Origin: Sphingopyxis sp. OPL5
Lineage (GTDB): Bacteria > Pseudomonadota > Alphaproteobacteria > Sphingomonadales > Sphingomonadaceae
DNA: 64,000 nt
Reading direction: 5' to 3'
Assembly (NCBI RefSeq): GCF_003797775.2
Contig: NZ_CP060725.1
Span: 3,156,001-3,220,000 of the forward strand
Shown here: positions 16,431 to 23,820 of the stretch, one piece after another
Numbering within the stretch: the first letter of the stretch is position 1
Layout: each line of letters starts with the position of its first letter
Translations under genes and position numbers: made by a program
Notes under the pieces: model-generated
What the model saw: the letters and a program-made list of their open reading frames with translations, nothing else
What the model was told of the DNA's origin: nothing
The model's database searches: none

Positions 16431-17609
16431 TCAACCCTTGGGGACGAGCTTCACCAGCTTGCCGTCGCTGCCGTCGGTGAGCAGCCAGACCGACCCGTCC
16501 CCGCGCACCTCGACCTCGCGGATGCGCTTGCCGAAGTCCCAGCGGTCGGATTTGTGGAGCTTGTCGCCGTCGATGGCCATGCGGATCAGCCCTTCGCCCG
16601 ACAGCGCGCCCATCAGCAGGCTGTTCTTCCAGCCCGGATAGAGGTCGCCGTCATACCAGACGAGTCCGGCGGGCGAGACCGAGGGGTTCCACCACAGTTT
16701 CGGCGCCGCGAATTCGGGGCGCGTCGGGTGGTCGGGGATATCCTTGCCGTCATAATGGTCGCCGTTCGACACGATCGGATAGCCGTAATTGGACTTCGCC
16801 TCGACCAGATTGACCTCGTCGCCGCCCTTGGGCCCCATTTCCTGGTTCCAGAGTTTGCCCGACCCGTCGAAGGCGAGGCCGAGGATATTGCGGTGGCCGA
16901 GCGACCAGATTTGCGACGTTACGCCGCCTTCGGACGCGAAGGGATTGTCGGCGGGGACGCTGCCGTCGGGATTGAGGCGCAGGATTTTACCGAGATTGGC
17001 CTTCATGTCCTGCGCGGGGTCGAATTTCTGACGCTCGCCCGACCCGATGAACAGATATTGGCCGTCGGGCGAGAAAGCGAGGCGGTGCGAGAAATGGCCG
17101 CGGCCGCTGACCTTCGGATCCTGTTTCCAGATGATCTGCAGGTCCTTCAGGGCAGGGGCACCGCTCTGGTCGAACCGGGCCTTGCCGACGACCGCGCCAT
17201 AGGTGCCGCCGCTGCCTTCCTCGACCCAACTGAGATAGATGGTGCCGCTGGTCGCGAAATCGGGCGCGGCGATCACATCGCCGAAGCCGCCCTGGCCGCC
17301 ATAGGCCACGGTCGGTACGCCCGCGACGTCGATGGGCGCGCCGCGCTCGCTCCATAATTTCAGCTTGCCTGACTTTTCGGTGACGAGCGCGAAGGGGGTG
17401 CCGGGCAGGAAGGTCATCGCCCAGGGTTCGTTGAAGCTCGCGACCTCTTGCACCGTGAAGGGGGCATCGGCGAGCGGGGTCGCGGGCTGCGCGCCATTGG
17501 CGTCGATCGTGGCCGTGTCGGTCGCGGCGGCGTCGCTAGGCGTGGCGCCCGAGGTGCAAGCACCGACCAGCATTGCGGCGGCAAGGACGAAATGAGAGGC
17601 GGTTTTCAT
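16431..17609 (-). CDS. PQQ-dependent sugar dehydrogenase (soluble GDH/Asd-like), lipoprotein
   Basis: This 392-residue beta-propeller has a lipoprotein signal (MKTASHFVLAAAMLVGAC). The mature protein shows the GDH-2/glucose-sorbosone dehydrogenase landmarks: PWAMTFLPG near residue 65, RGHFSHRLAFSPDGQYLFIGSGERQ (catalytic His region), SLGHRNILGLAFD and QEMGPKGGDEVNLV. It likely oxidises aldose sugars in the periplasm with PQQ and passes electrons to the respiratory chain. No PQQ synthesis genes are in the window. The start at 17609 gives the lipobox; an earlier in-frame start does not. Confidence 0.85.
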   Translation of the reverse strand: MKTASHFVLAAAMLVGACTSGATPSDAAATDTATIDANGAQPATPLADAPFTVQEVASFNEPWAMTFLPGTPFALVTEKSGKLKLWSERGAPIDVAGVPTVAYGGQGGFGDVIAAPDFATSGTIYLSWVEEGSGGTYGAVVGKARFDQSGAPALKDLQIIWKQDPKVSGRGHFSHRLAFSPDGQYLFIGSGERQKFDPAQDMKANLGKILRLNPDGSVPADNPFASEGGVTSQIWSLGHRNILGLAFDGSGKLWNQEMGPKGGDEVNLVEAKSNYGYPIVSNGDHYDGKDIPDHPTRPEFAAPKLWWNPSVSPAGLVWYDGDLYPGWKNSLLMGALSGEGLIRMAIDGDKLHKSDRWDFGKRIREVEVRGDGSVWLLTDGSDGKLVKLVPKG

Positions 17610-17676
17610 GGCTGAGCTCGCTTGGCTGGGGGGAGGGGCGGACAATCTGGCGCGCCCGGCCCGCAAAGTCGAGGGG

Positions 17677-18309
17677 TCAGCGGCCCAGCGCTTCGTGGCG
17701 CGCGGCGATCGTCTCGACGCTGTCCATGATCGCGTCGATCGCCTCGCTGGCCGGCGCGGCTTCGGCGCGCTTTTGCGAGAAATGGCCGCTGTTCATGATT
17801 TCCTCGAGCGCGTGTCGCGCGCGCGACACGCGGCTCTTCATCGTGCCGAGCGCGCAGCCGCAGATGCTCGCCGCCTCCTCGTACGACATGCCGCCGGCGC
17901 CGACGAGGATCAGCGCCTCGCGCTGGTCCTGCGGCAATTCCATCAGCCCGCGCTGGAGATCTGCCATTTCGCCCGACTCTTCCTGGCTGGCGGGGGTCGA
18001 CAGCGTGCGTTCTACCGCGGTCTCGTCATAGTCGCCGACGAATTTGTTACGGCGCATCTGCGACAGGAAAGTGTTGCGCAAGATGACGAAGGTCCAGGCC
18101 TTGATCGAGGTTCCCGCCTCGAACCGTTCGCGCGACGCCCAGGCCTTGACCATCGTGTCCTGCGTCAGGTCGTCGGCGAGGTCGGGATTGCCCGACAGGC
18201 TGCGGCCATAGGCGCGCAAATGGGGGATGACGCCTGCGAGCAGAGTCTTGAATTCGCGGTCGGACAGGCTTCCCCCCTCCCGCGATGAAACGGCACTGGC
18301 CTGGGTCAT
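17677..18309 (-). CDS. ecfG: General stress response ECF sigma factor EcfG (first copy)
   Basis: This 210-residue ECF sigma factor has region 2 (LRAYGRSLSGNPDLADDLTQDTMVKAW...FVILRNTFLSQMRR) and region 4 (LPQDQREALILVGAGGMSYEEAASICGCALGTMKSRVSRARHAL). The sequence is of the alphaproteobacterial EcfG (ECF15) type, which recognises GGAAC-N16/17-CGTT promoters. It is held by NepR and released when PhyR is phosphorylated. The ATG at 18309 overlaps the nepR stop (ATGA), the standard nepR-ecfG arrangement. A GSR-type promoter in front of nepR (18572-18596) suggests autoregulation. Confidence 0.93.
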   Translation of the reverse strand: MTQASAVSSREGGSLSDREFKTLLAGVIPHLRAYGRSLSGNPDLADDLTQDTMVKAWASRERFEAGTSIKAWTFVILRNTFLSQMRRNKFVGDYDETAVERTLSTPASQEESGEMADLQRGLMELPQDQREALILVGAGGMSYEEAASICGCALGTMKSRVSRARHALEEIMNSGHFSQKRAEAAPASEAIDAIMDSVETIAARHEALGR

Positions 18310-18506
18310 TCCTGATCGGGCGCTTTCTGATCGATCTGCGAGAGAAGGTCGAGCATGCCGTCGGGCAGTGGTTCGGCGACGATATTGCCGTAGATGATGC
18401 GCAATTTGTTGCTGACCGGCTCGGGCGCCTGCCGCCCGGTAAGCGCGCGATACCATTGGTCGCTGCCGGTTCCGGGAAAACTGCCCGGGCCCGACCGGCG
18501 CTCCAT
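18306..18506 (-). CDS. nepR: NepR-family anti-sigma factor
   Basis: This small acidic protein (66 residues from the ATG at 18506) contains the NepR core ALTGR..VSNKLRIIYGNIVAEPLPDGMLDLLSQID, matching the family's LRxxYxxxxxEPLPDxxLxLLxxLD. It binds EcfG and is sequestered by the sigma-like domain of PhyR. A longer start at 18563 is possible, but the predicted GSR promoter would place the transcription start almost on that codon, so the shorter form is preferred unless the mRNA is leaderless. It is translationally coupled to ecfG. Confidence 0.85.
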   Translation of the reverse strand: MERRSGPGSFPGTGSDQWYRALTGRQAPEPVSNKLRIIYGNIVAEPLPDGMLDLLSQIDQKAPDQE

Positions 18507-18571
18507 CGGAACACGCTGCGGGGCGCCGTCGCTTTTTGTCCTATGTTCGCCGTGCGTTGCCATGCCCGAGG

Positions 18572-18596
18572 AACGAAGAAGAAGGCCCCAAGTTCC
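18572..18596 (-). promoter_or_regulatory. EcfG-type promoter in front of nepR-ecfG
   Basis: On the minus strand GGAAC (18596-18592), 16 bp, then CGTT (18575-18572). This is an exact match to the GGAAC-N16/17-CGTT consensus of alphaproteobacterial general stress sigma factors. It points at the nepR-ecfG operon, implying positive autoregulation. Confidence 0.75.
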
Positions 18597-18739
18597 CGGG
18601 TAAGGTCGTTTTTTGCGACGGATCGCGGCAGCGACAAAAGATTCGCGCGATTAACGCAAGTTAGCATAAGCCAACCGGCGGGCGTGTAGGGGTCGGCGAT
18701 GCAGCGGGGCATCGCCCCGGCACGTGGGAGGGTCGTTTC

Positions 18740-19144
18740 TTGCTTTCTGTGATTTACGTCAGCGTGGCTGACCCCGGACTGGCGCCCGGCGATATCACCG
18801 CGATGGTGGGCGGGGCGCAGGCGAACAATGCCCGCGACGCGCTGACCGGCGCGTTGATCTACAATGGCCAGAACTTCATGCAGCTGCTCGAAGGACCGGT
18901 ACCGAAGGTCGAGGCCTGCCTCGCGCGGATTCGCGCCGACCTGCGCCACAATGGCATGATCGAGATCCGCCGCCGCCGGATCGAGGAGCGCGAGTTCGCC
19001 GACTTTTCGATGCTGTACAGTCCCTTGTTCCGCAACCACGACCAGGATCTGGCTCGGCTGGCGGCGCGCGGCGTGCTCGACCCGCAGGATGAGCGGCTGA
19101 TGGCGAACTTCCTTGCGCTCGGCCGGCGCAGCGGGGCGGGGTGA
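18740..19144 (+). CDS. BLUF-domain blue-light sensor protein
   Basis: This 134-residue protein is essentially one BLUF domain, which binds FAD and senses blue light. The key residues keep the exact spacing of AppA: Y6, N30 (+24), Q48 (+42) and M91 (+85), in VIYVSV, ANNARDALTG, NFMQLLEG and FADFSML. The TTG start at 18740 has a strong GGGAGGG ribosome site 7 bp upstream; a GTG at 18749 is an alternative. There is no output domain, so it must signal through a partner. It lies between two general stress sigma genes, which suggests the partner is in that pathway (inference). Confidence 0.9.
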   Translation: MLSVIYVSVADPGLAPGDITAMVGGAQANNARDALTGALIYNGQNFMQLLEGPVPKVEACLARIRADLRHNGMIEIRRRRIEEREFADFSMLYSPLFRNHDQDLARLAARGVLDPQDERLMANFLALGRRSGAG

Positions 19145-19280
19145 TCGCACCCGGTCGGGATGCGCCGCCCGCGCCGCCCGTGCGCCATATCGGTTTGCAT
19201 CGGTCACCGAACGGGGTAAGCCGGGACAAGATGATGTTATTCTTCAAGGCAATGCCCAAGCGTCGGGAACGACGCGCCGG

Positions 19281-19895
19281 ATGATCAGCGACACCGCCCA
19301 GCCGCTCGACGACGCGACCTTCAAGCGTGAACTCGCCGCGATGCTCCCGCATCTTCGCGCCTTCGGCCGCAGCCTGTGCGGCAACGCCGACCTCGCCGAC
19401 GACCTGGTGCAGGAAACGATGCTGAAGGCGTGGAAGGCGCGCGCGCAATATATTCCCGGGCCGTCGAGCATGAAGAGCTGGGCCTTCGTCATCCTGCGCA
19501 ACTGTTTCCTGTCGCAGATGCGGCGCAAGAAATTCACCGCCGACTATGACGAACTCGCCGCCGAGCGGCTGCTCGTCGCGCCCGACGACCAGGACGACAG
19601 CCTGCATCTCGCCGACGTCCAGCGCGGGTTGCTGATGCTGCCGGTCGACCAGCGCGAGGCGCTGGTGCTGATCGGCGCGGGACAATTATCCTATGAGGAA
19701 GCGGCAGCGATCTGCGGGTGCGCGGTGGGGACGATGAAGAGCCGCGTGTCGCGCGCCCGCACCGCGCTGCAGGAGATATTGGAGGGTGGGCAGATGCCGC
19801 TGCGCAGCGCTGACACCACGGCGGCGAGCGACGCCTTTCGCGATATCATGGACGGCGTCGACAAATTGACCAGCGAGGGACCGAGCGCGGGGTAA
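19281..19895 (+). CDS. EcfG-like general stress sigma factor (second copy)
   Basis: This 204-residue ECF sigma factor is clearly paralogous to the EcfG at 17677-18309. It shares LRAFGRSLCGNADLADDLVQETMLKAWKA and FVILRNCFLSQMRRKKF in region 2, and LPVDQREALVLIGAGQLSYEEAAAICGCAVGTMKSRVSRAR in region 4. It lacks an adjacent nepR of its own. The ATG at 19281 gives the normal length; an upstream open frame is arginine-rich and non-coding-like. It may be a specialised or redundant EcfG. The gene is convergent with phyR. Confidence 0.9.
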   Translation: MISDTAQPLDDATFKRELAAMLPHLRAFGRSLCGNADLADDLVQETMLKAWKARAQYIPGPSSMKSWAFVILRNCFLSQMRRKKFTADYDELAAERLLVAPDDQDDSLHLADVQRGLLMLPVDQREALVLIGAGQLSYEEAAAICGCAVGTMKSRVSRARTALQEILEGGQMPLRSADTTAASDAFRDIMDGVDKLTSEGPSAG

Positions 19896-19936
19896 GAAGG
19901 TCCCCCCTCGCGGGAGAGGAGAAGCGGCGTCCGTGC

Positions 19937-20731
19937 TTAAATCGCCAGTTGCGGGGTGAACAACAGGCTCTGGCTGATCGCGGCGCGCACCGTATTCTCG
20001 CGAAACGGCTTCGAGATCAGGAAGGTCGGCTCGACGCGGTTGCCGGTGAGCAGCCGTTCGGGGAAGGCGGTGATGAAGATCACCGGCACCGGCGCCAGAG
20101 CCAATATGTCCTGCACCGCGTCGATCCCCGACGATCCGTCCGCGAGCTGGATATCGGCGAGCACCAGCCCGGCGTCGGTCGCCTCGAACGCCGCGACGGC
20201 GTCGTCGTGGGTGGTCGCGATGCCGGCGACCTCGTGACCGAGGGCACGGACGATCGCTTCGAGCTCCATCGCGATCAGCGGTTCGTCCTCGATGATCAGC
20301 ACCGAGGTGCGCGATTCGCGGTCGAGGTCGCCGACCGCTTCGGCGAGCAGGCTTTCGACGGTCGGTCCGTCGGTGCCGGTGATTATCGCCGCTTCCTCGG
20401 TCGAAAAGCCTTCGAGCGCGGTGAGCAGCAATATCTGGCGGCCGAGCGGGGTGATGCGCGCGAGACGGCGGTTGGCGGCGCGGACGATGGGGTCTTCCGC
20501 ATCCTCGCTCCCCTCGCCATCGTCGATGAAGGCGCTTTCCCAGATGCGGTGAAAGGTGCGGTAGAGGTCGATGCGGATGCCGTTTTCGGACCGGAACTCG
20601 TCGGGAGCGGCGACGATGACTTCGAGCATCGTGTGGACGAAATTGTCGCCATGCTGCTGGGTACCGGTCAGCGCGCGCGCGTAGCGGCGCAGAAACGGCA
20701 GATGGCCACGAATTTCATCACCCAGGCTCAT
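19937..20731 (-). CDS. phyR: PhyR anti-anti-sigma response regulator
   Basis: This 264-residue protein has an N-terminal ECF-sigma-like domain (about 1-130, GDEIRGHLPFLRRYARALTGTQQHGDNFV; region-4-like LTALEGFSTEEAAIITGTDGPTVESLL). A C-terminal receiver (about 140-260) carries acidic residues IEDEP, phospho-acceptor Asp in LADIQLADGSSG, Thr in FITAFPERLLTG and Lys in LISKPF. When phosphorylated it binds NepR and frees EcfG. The ATG at 20731 has a GGAGG site upstream; the ATG five residues earlier does not. A GGAAC-N17-CGTA element at 20759-20784 may be its promoter. Confidence 0.93.
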   Translation of the reverse strand: MSLGDEIRGHLPFLRRYARALTGTQQHGDNFVHTMLEVIVAAPDEFRSENGIRIDLYRTFHRIWESAFIDDGEGSEDAEDPIVRAANRRLARITPLGRQILLLTALEGFSTEEAAIITGTDGPTVESLLAEAVGDLDRESRTSVLIIEDEPLIAMELEAIVRALGHEVAGIATTHDDAVAAFEATDAGLVLADIQLADGSSGIDAVQDILALAPVPVIFITAFPERLLTGNRVEPTFLISKPFRENTVRAAISQSLLFTPQLAI

Positions 20732-20758
20732 GCAAAGACCTCCCACTCAATGACGTCA

Positions 20759-20784
20759 TACGCCGCGCCGCGCGATCGGGTTCC
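20759..20784 (-). promoter_or_regulatory. Near-consensus EcfG-type promoter upstream of phyR
   Basis: On the minus strand GGAAC (20784-20780), 17 bp, then CGTA (20762-20759). One base differs from the CGTT consensus. The distance to the phyR start (about 28 bp) fits, and phyR autoregulation is known in related bacteria. Confidence 0.45.
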
Positions 20785-20955
20785 GATTGCTGTGCTAAAT
20801 CTGCGCAACTTGTTGGCGCGCAATGCGTAAGACACCGCGGGACGCTATCAGGCTGCGGCGCGAAGGGGCGGATTTCCGCCTTTCTTTGATCCGGGTGGCC
20901 ACCATGCTTTTTTGAGGACCGGTTTCATGGCACAGCGACCCCAGGGCACGGCGCG

Positions 20956-22461
20956 ATGACGCCAGGGGACGACAGGGGGGCAAATTTGGCGGACGGTGAG
21001 GACAGGGACCTCGCGCACGATGAAAGCCGGCGGCTGCGGACGCTGCGCGAATATCGCATCCTGGACACGGCGCCCGAACCGGCATTCGACCGGGTGACCA
21101 AACTCGTCGCCGACCTGTTCGACGCGCCGATCGTGCTCGTGTCGCTGATCGACGACTGCCGCCAATGGTTCAAATCGGCCTTCGGCCTCGACGTGCCTGA
21201 AACGCCGCGCGACATCAGCTTCTGTCAGTTCGTCGTCGCCGAGGGCCGGCCGGTGGTGGTCACCGACGCCTCGACCGATCCGCGCTTTCGCGACAATCCG
21301 CTGGTCACCGGGGCGCCTGACATCCGATTCTATGCCGGGGTGCCGCTCTACGCCTATAACGGGGCCATACTCGGAACGCTGTGCATCATCGACCGCAAGC
21401 CGCGCTCGGCGCTGACGCCCAAGGAGCTCGAACGGCTCGCGGATTTCGCCTCGATCATCATGGCCGAGGCCGATCTGCGGCGGATCGGCATGGAGCGCGA
21501 CGCCGCGCGCCACATGCTCGAGCGCGCGCTCGATTTTTCGGGGGTCGCGACCTGGCAGCTCGACCCGCGCACCGATGTTTTGCAATGGCACGGTGCGGTC
21601 GCCGAATTGTGGGGCGCCGATCATGACACGGCGCTCGCCACCGCCGCGCTGGCCTTCGAGCGCATCCACCCCGAAGATCATGCGCTGGTGCACGCGGTGC
21701 TCGACGATTCGATCGCGAACGGCACCCCCTATTCGGTCGAGCATCGCATCCTGCACCCCGAACACGGCATTCGCTGGCTGTCGATCCGCGGCGACTGGGA
21801 CGTGCGGTCGAACGACGCGATGCTGACGGGGGTCAGCATCGATATCACCGAACAGCGCAACCGGCGCGACAACGACACGATCTTGATGCGCGAGTTGCAC
21901 CACCGGATGCGCAATCTGTTCGCGACCGTCGGCGCGATCATTTCGCTGACCCGCCATGCCGCGGTCGATGTCGACGATTATGTCGAGCGGATCAGCAGCC
22001 GGCTCGATGCGCTCAACCGCGCACAGAATGTCCTGCTCGGCGCCAATTTCCTGACCGGGTCGATGCACGCGCTGCTGCGTGAGGTCGAGGCGGCGTTCCC
22101 GCGCATCACCTGGTCTGGTCCCGATCTCGAGCTGCCCGAAAATGCGGTGGTCGCGATGGCGCTGTTGTTCAACGAACTCGCGACCAATGCGGTCAAGCAC
22201 GGCGCGCTCGCCAGCGAGACCGGGAGTGTCGATGTCGCCTGGTCGCAGGATGCCGAGGGCGACGCCGACCGGCAGTTCCGCCTGATCTGGACCGAGAGCG
22301 GCGGCACGCCGATCGCCGGTCCGCCGCAGCGTACCAGCTTTGGCACCTTGTTGATGGAGCGCAGTGTGCGTAATAACCTTGGCGGGACGATCGAGCGACG
22401 CTGGGAACCCGGCGGCCTGGTCTGTACCATCACATTGCCCGCGCGGTGGCGCGAAGCTTAA
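20956..22461 (+). CDS. HWE-family sensor histidine kinase with GAF and PAS domains
   Basis: This 501-residue soluble kinase has a GAF domain (about 46-172, FDAPIVLVSLIDDCRQWFKSAFGLD... VPLYAYNGAILGTLCIID) and a PAS domain (about 190-300, ending GVSIDITEQRNRRD). The HWE phosphotransfer helix is ILMRELHHRMRNLFATVGAII with H315. The ATPase part has LLFNELATNAVKHGAL and GTLLMERSVRNNLGG. HWE kinases of this type phosphorylate PhyR. It has no transmembrane helix, so it senses a cytoplasmic signal. It is divergent from phyR, about 225 bp away. The phosphatase or kinase role toward PhyR is inferred from location. Confidence 0.9.
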   Translation: MTPGDDRGANLADGEDRDLAHDESRRLRTLREYRILDTAPEPAFDRVTKLVADLFDAPIVLVSLIDDCRQWFKSAFGLDVPETPRDISFCQFVVAEGRPVVVTDASTDPRFRDNPLVTGAPDIRFYAGVPLYAYNGAILGTLCIIDRKPRSALTPKELERLADFASIIMAEADLRRIGMERDAARHMLERALDFSGVATWQLDPRTDVLQWHGAVAELWGADHDTALATAALAFERIHPEDHALVHAVLDDSIANGTPYSVEHRILHPEHGIRWLSIRGDWDVRSNDAMLTGVSIDITEQRNRRDNDTILMRELHHRMRNLFATVGAIISLTRHAAVDVDDYVERISSRLDALNRAQNVLLGANFLTGSMHALLREVEAAFPRITWSGPDLELPENAVVAMALLFNELATNAVKHGALASETGSVDVAWSQDAEGDADRQFRLIWTESGGTPIAGPPQRTSFGTLLMERSVRNNLGGTIERRWEPGGLVCTITLPARWREA

Positions 22462-22480
22462 CGATCGAGGCGGGGGCTTT

Positions 22481-23218
22481 ATGACGTTGGAAGCGCTGGT
22501 GGCGCGCTTGCAGTTTTACAGTGACCTCGGCGCGCACGAGCGAGAGCAGATGCTCGCGCTCGGCGGCAAGGTGCGCAGCTTTGCCGCGAACAGCGAGATC
22601 GTGACCGCCGGCCAGCCGATGGACGCGGTGCTGGTGATGCGCGAAGGCTGGGCAGCGCGCTATAAGGAGCTCGAGGACGGTCGGCGCCAGATCCTCAACA
22701 TCCTGCTCCCCGGCGACATCTTCGACCTGCAGGTGCTGGTGGCGGCCGAGGCCGACCACAGCGTGCTCGCGATCACCCAGGGGTCGGCCTATGCGATCGC
22801 GCCGCAAGCGGTGCGCGACCTGATGTCGGGGTCGGGCGCTCTGACCATGGCCTTCTGGTGGACGCAGGTGCAGGAGGAGGCGTTCCTGCGCGAACAGATC
22901 GTGCGCAACGGGCGCCAGAGCGCGCAGGAACGGATCGGGCACCTGCTGCTCGAACTCCATCGCCGCGCGCAGATCGTGAAGCTGGCGGGCGACGATACGC
23001 TGCGCCTGCCGATGACCCAGACGCAGATCGCCGACACGTTGGGGCTGACCCCGATCCACACCAACCGCGTGCTGCGGCGGCTGGTCCGCGAGGGCTATAT
23101 CGAGATGAGCCGGCAGTGGATCCGTTTCCTCGATCCCGATGCGCTGGCGGCGATGTGCGATTTCGACCCGAGCTATTTTCACCTCGACGCGTTCCGGATG
23201 CGGCTGGGGCGGGGGTGA
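22481..23218 (+). CDS. Crp/Fnr-family transcriptional regulator
   Basis: This 245-residue protein has a cyclic-nucleotide-binding-like N-terminal domain (about 15-130; MDAVLVMREGWAARYKELEDGRRQILNILLPGDIFDL) and a C-terminal Crp-type winged HTH (about 165-235; MTQTQIADTLGLTPIHTNRVLRRLVREGYIEM). There is no N-terminal cysteine cluster, so it is not an oxygen-sensing FNR. The group is common in sphingomonads and several members work in stress regulation. It follows the HWE kinase by 19 bp and could be co-transcribed with it. Confidence 0.85.
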   Translation: MTLEALVARLQFYSDLGAHEREQMLALGGKVRSFAANSEIVTAGQPMDAVLVMREGWAARYKELEDGRRQILNILLPGDIFDLQVLVAAEADHSVLAITQGSAYAIAPQAVRDLMSGSGALTMAFWWTQVQEEAFLREQIVRNGRQSAQERIGHLLLELHRRAQIVKLAGDDTLRLPMTQTQIADTLGLTPIHTNRVLRRLVREGYIEMSRQWIRFLDPDALAAMCDFDPSYFHLDAFRMRLGRG

Positions 23219-23225
23219 TCGGTGC

Positions 23226-23687
23226 TTAGCGGCGATCCGTCGCGACGCGGCGCTCGTCGATCCACTCGCGGATGGTGAACCAGGAATAACAGAGCACCGC
23301 GAGCATCAGCACCGCGAAGACCAGATACATGGCGATGGTGAAGACAAAGCCGAAGGGATGCCCGGCCCACGACACCGTCCAATCGCGCGCCGATGAGATC
23401 TCGATAATCCCTCGATCTAACCCTGTGACCAGCTCATAGATGAAGACGCCAAGCCCTAGGAGACCCAACGGCGCGCAGGCGACAGCCCGGATCATTTCGT
23501 TGCGTGTCGGCGGTGCATCGAAATCGATATCGCCATCGATTGGATCGCGATTGCCGAAATAGGTCGATGTCCAGCTGACGATCAACACGAACAGCACCAG
23601 CGATAGATCCGGGGTTCGTCCGGTGATCAGGCTCCAGAACGCCATGAACCCCATCAGCAGCAACGGGGCCAGAATATATCGTCTCAC
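23226..23687 (-). CDS. Hypothetical membrane protein
   Basis: The C-terminal 150 residues show four hydrophobic segments: YILAPLLLMGFMAFW, LSLVLFVLIVSW, AVACAPLGLLGLGVFIYELV and FVFTIAMYLVFAVLMLAVLCYSWF. A short basic tail (DERRVATDRR) follows. I do not recognise the family. The frame stays open to 23972, but that part overlaps the radical SAM gene and its LexA box on the other strand, so the start is probably the GTG at 23687 or the ATG at 23654. The base composition is lower in GC than its neighbours. Confidence 0.5.
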   Translation of the reverse strand: MRRYILAPLLLMGFMAFWSLITGRTPDLSLVLFVLIVSWTSTYFGNRDPIDGDIDFDAPPTRNEMIRAVACAPLGLLGLGVFIYELVTGLDRGIIEISSARDWTVSWAGHPFGFVFTIAMYLVFAVLMLAVLCYSWFTIREWIDERRVATDRR

Positions 23688-23797
23688 CTTCGACGCCAAA
23701 GCCCCTGCTCCGCCCGAAAAATTGTCGTTGCGGGCATCATGCCGCAGGCGGGGCAAACCGACAAGCACGGCCTGCCGATCATCCTTAACCCAAGTTT

Positions 23798-23812
23798 GTT
23801 CCTTCTTTGTTC
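23798..23812 (+). promoter_or_regulatory. LexA (SOS) box GTTC-N7-GTTC
   Basis: GTTC (23798-23801), seven bases, GTTC (23809-23812) is the exact direct-repeat LexA operator of alphaproteobacteria. It ends 8 bp before the ATG of the radical SAM gene, so it probably represses the four-gene repair operon until DNA damage occurs. Confidence 0.75.
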
Positions 23813-23820
23813 CATATGCT

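Noticed and set aside
16421-16446. GGAAC followed after 16 bp by CGAG
   Set aside because: The -10 does not match CGTT and the site points into the 3' end of the sugar dehydrogenase gene.
19266-19270. GGAAC just upstream of the second ecfG
   Set aside because: It is 11 bp from the start codon with no CGTT behind it; there is no room for a promoter.
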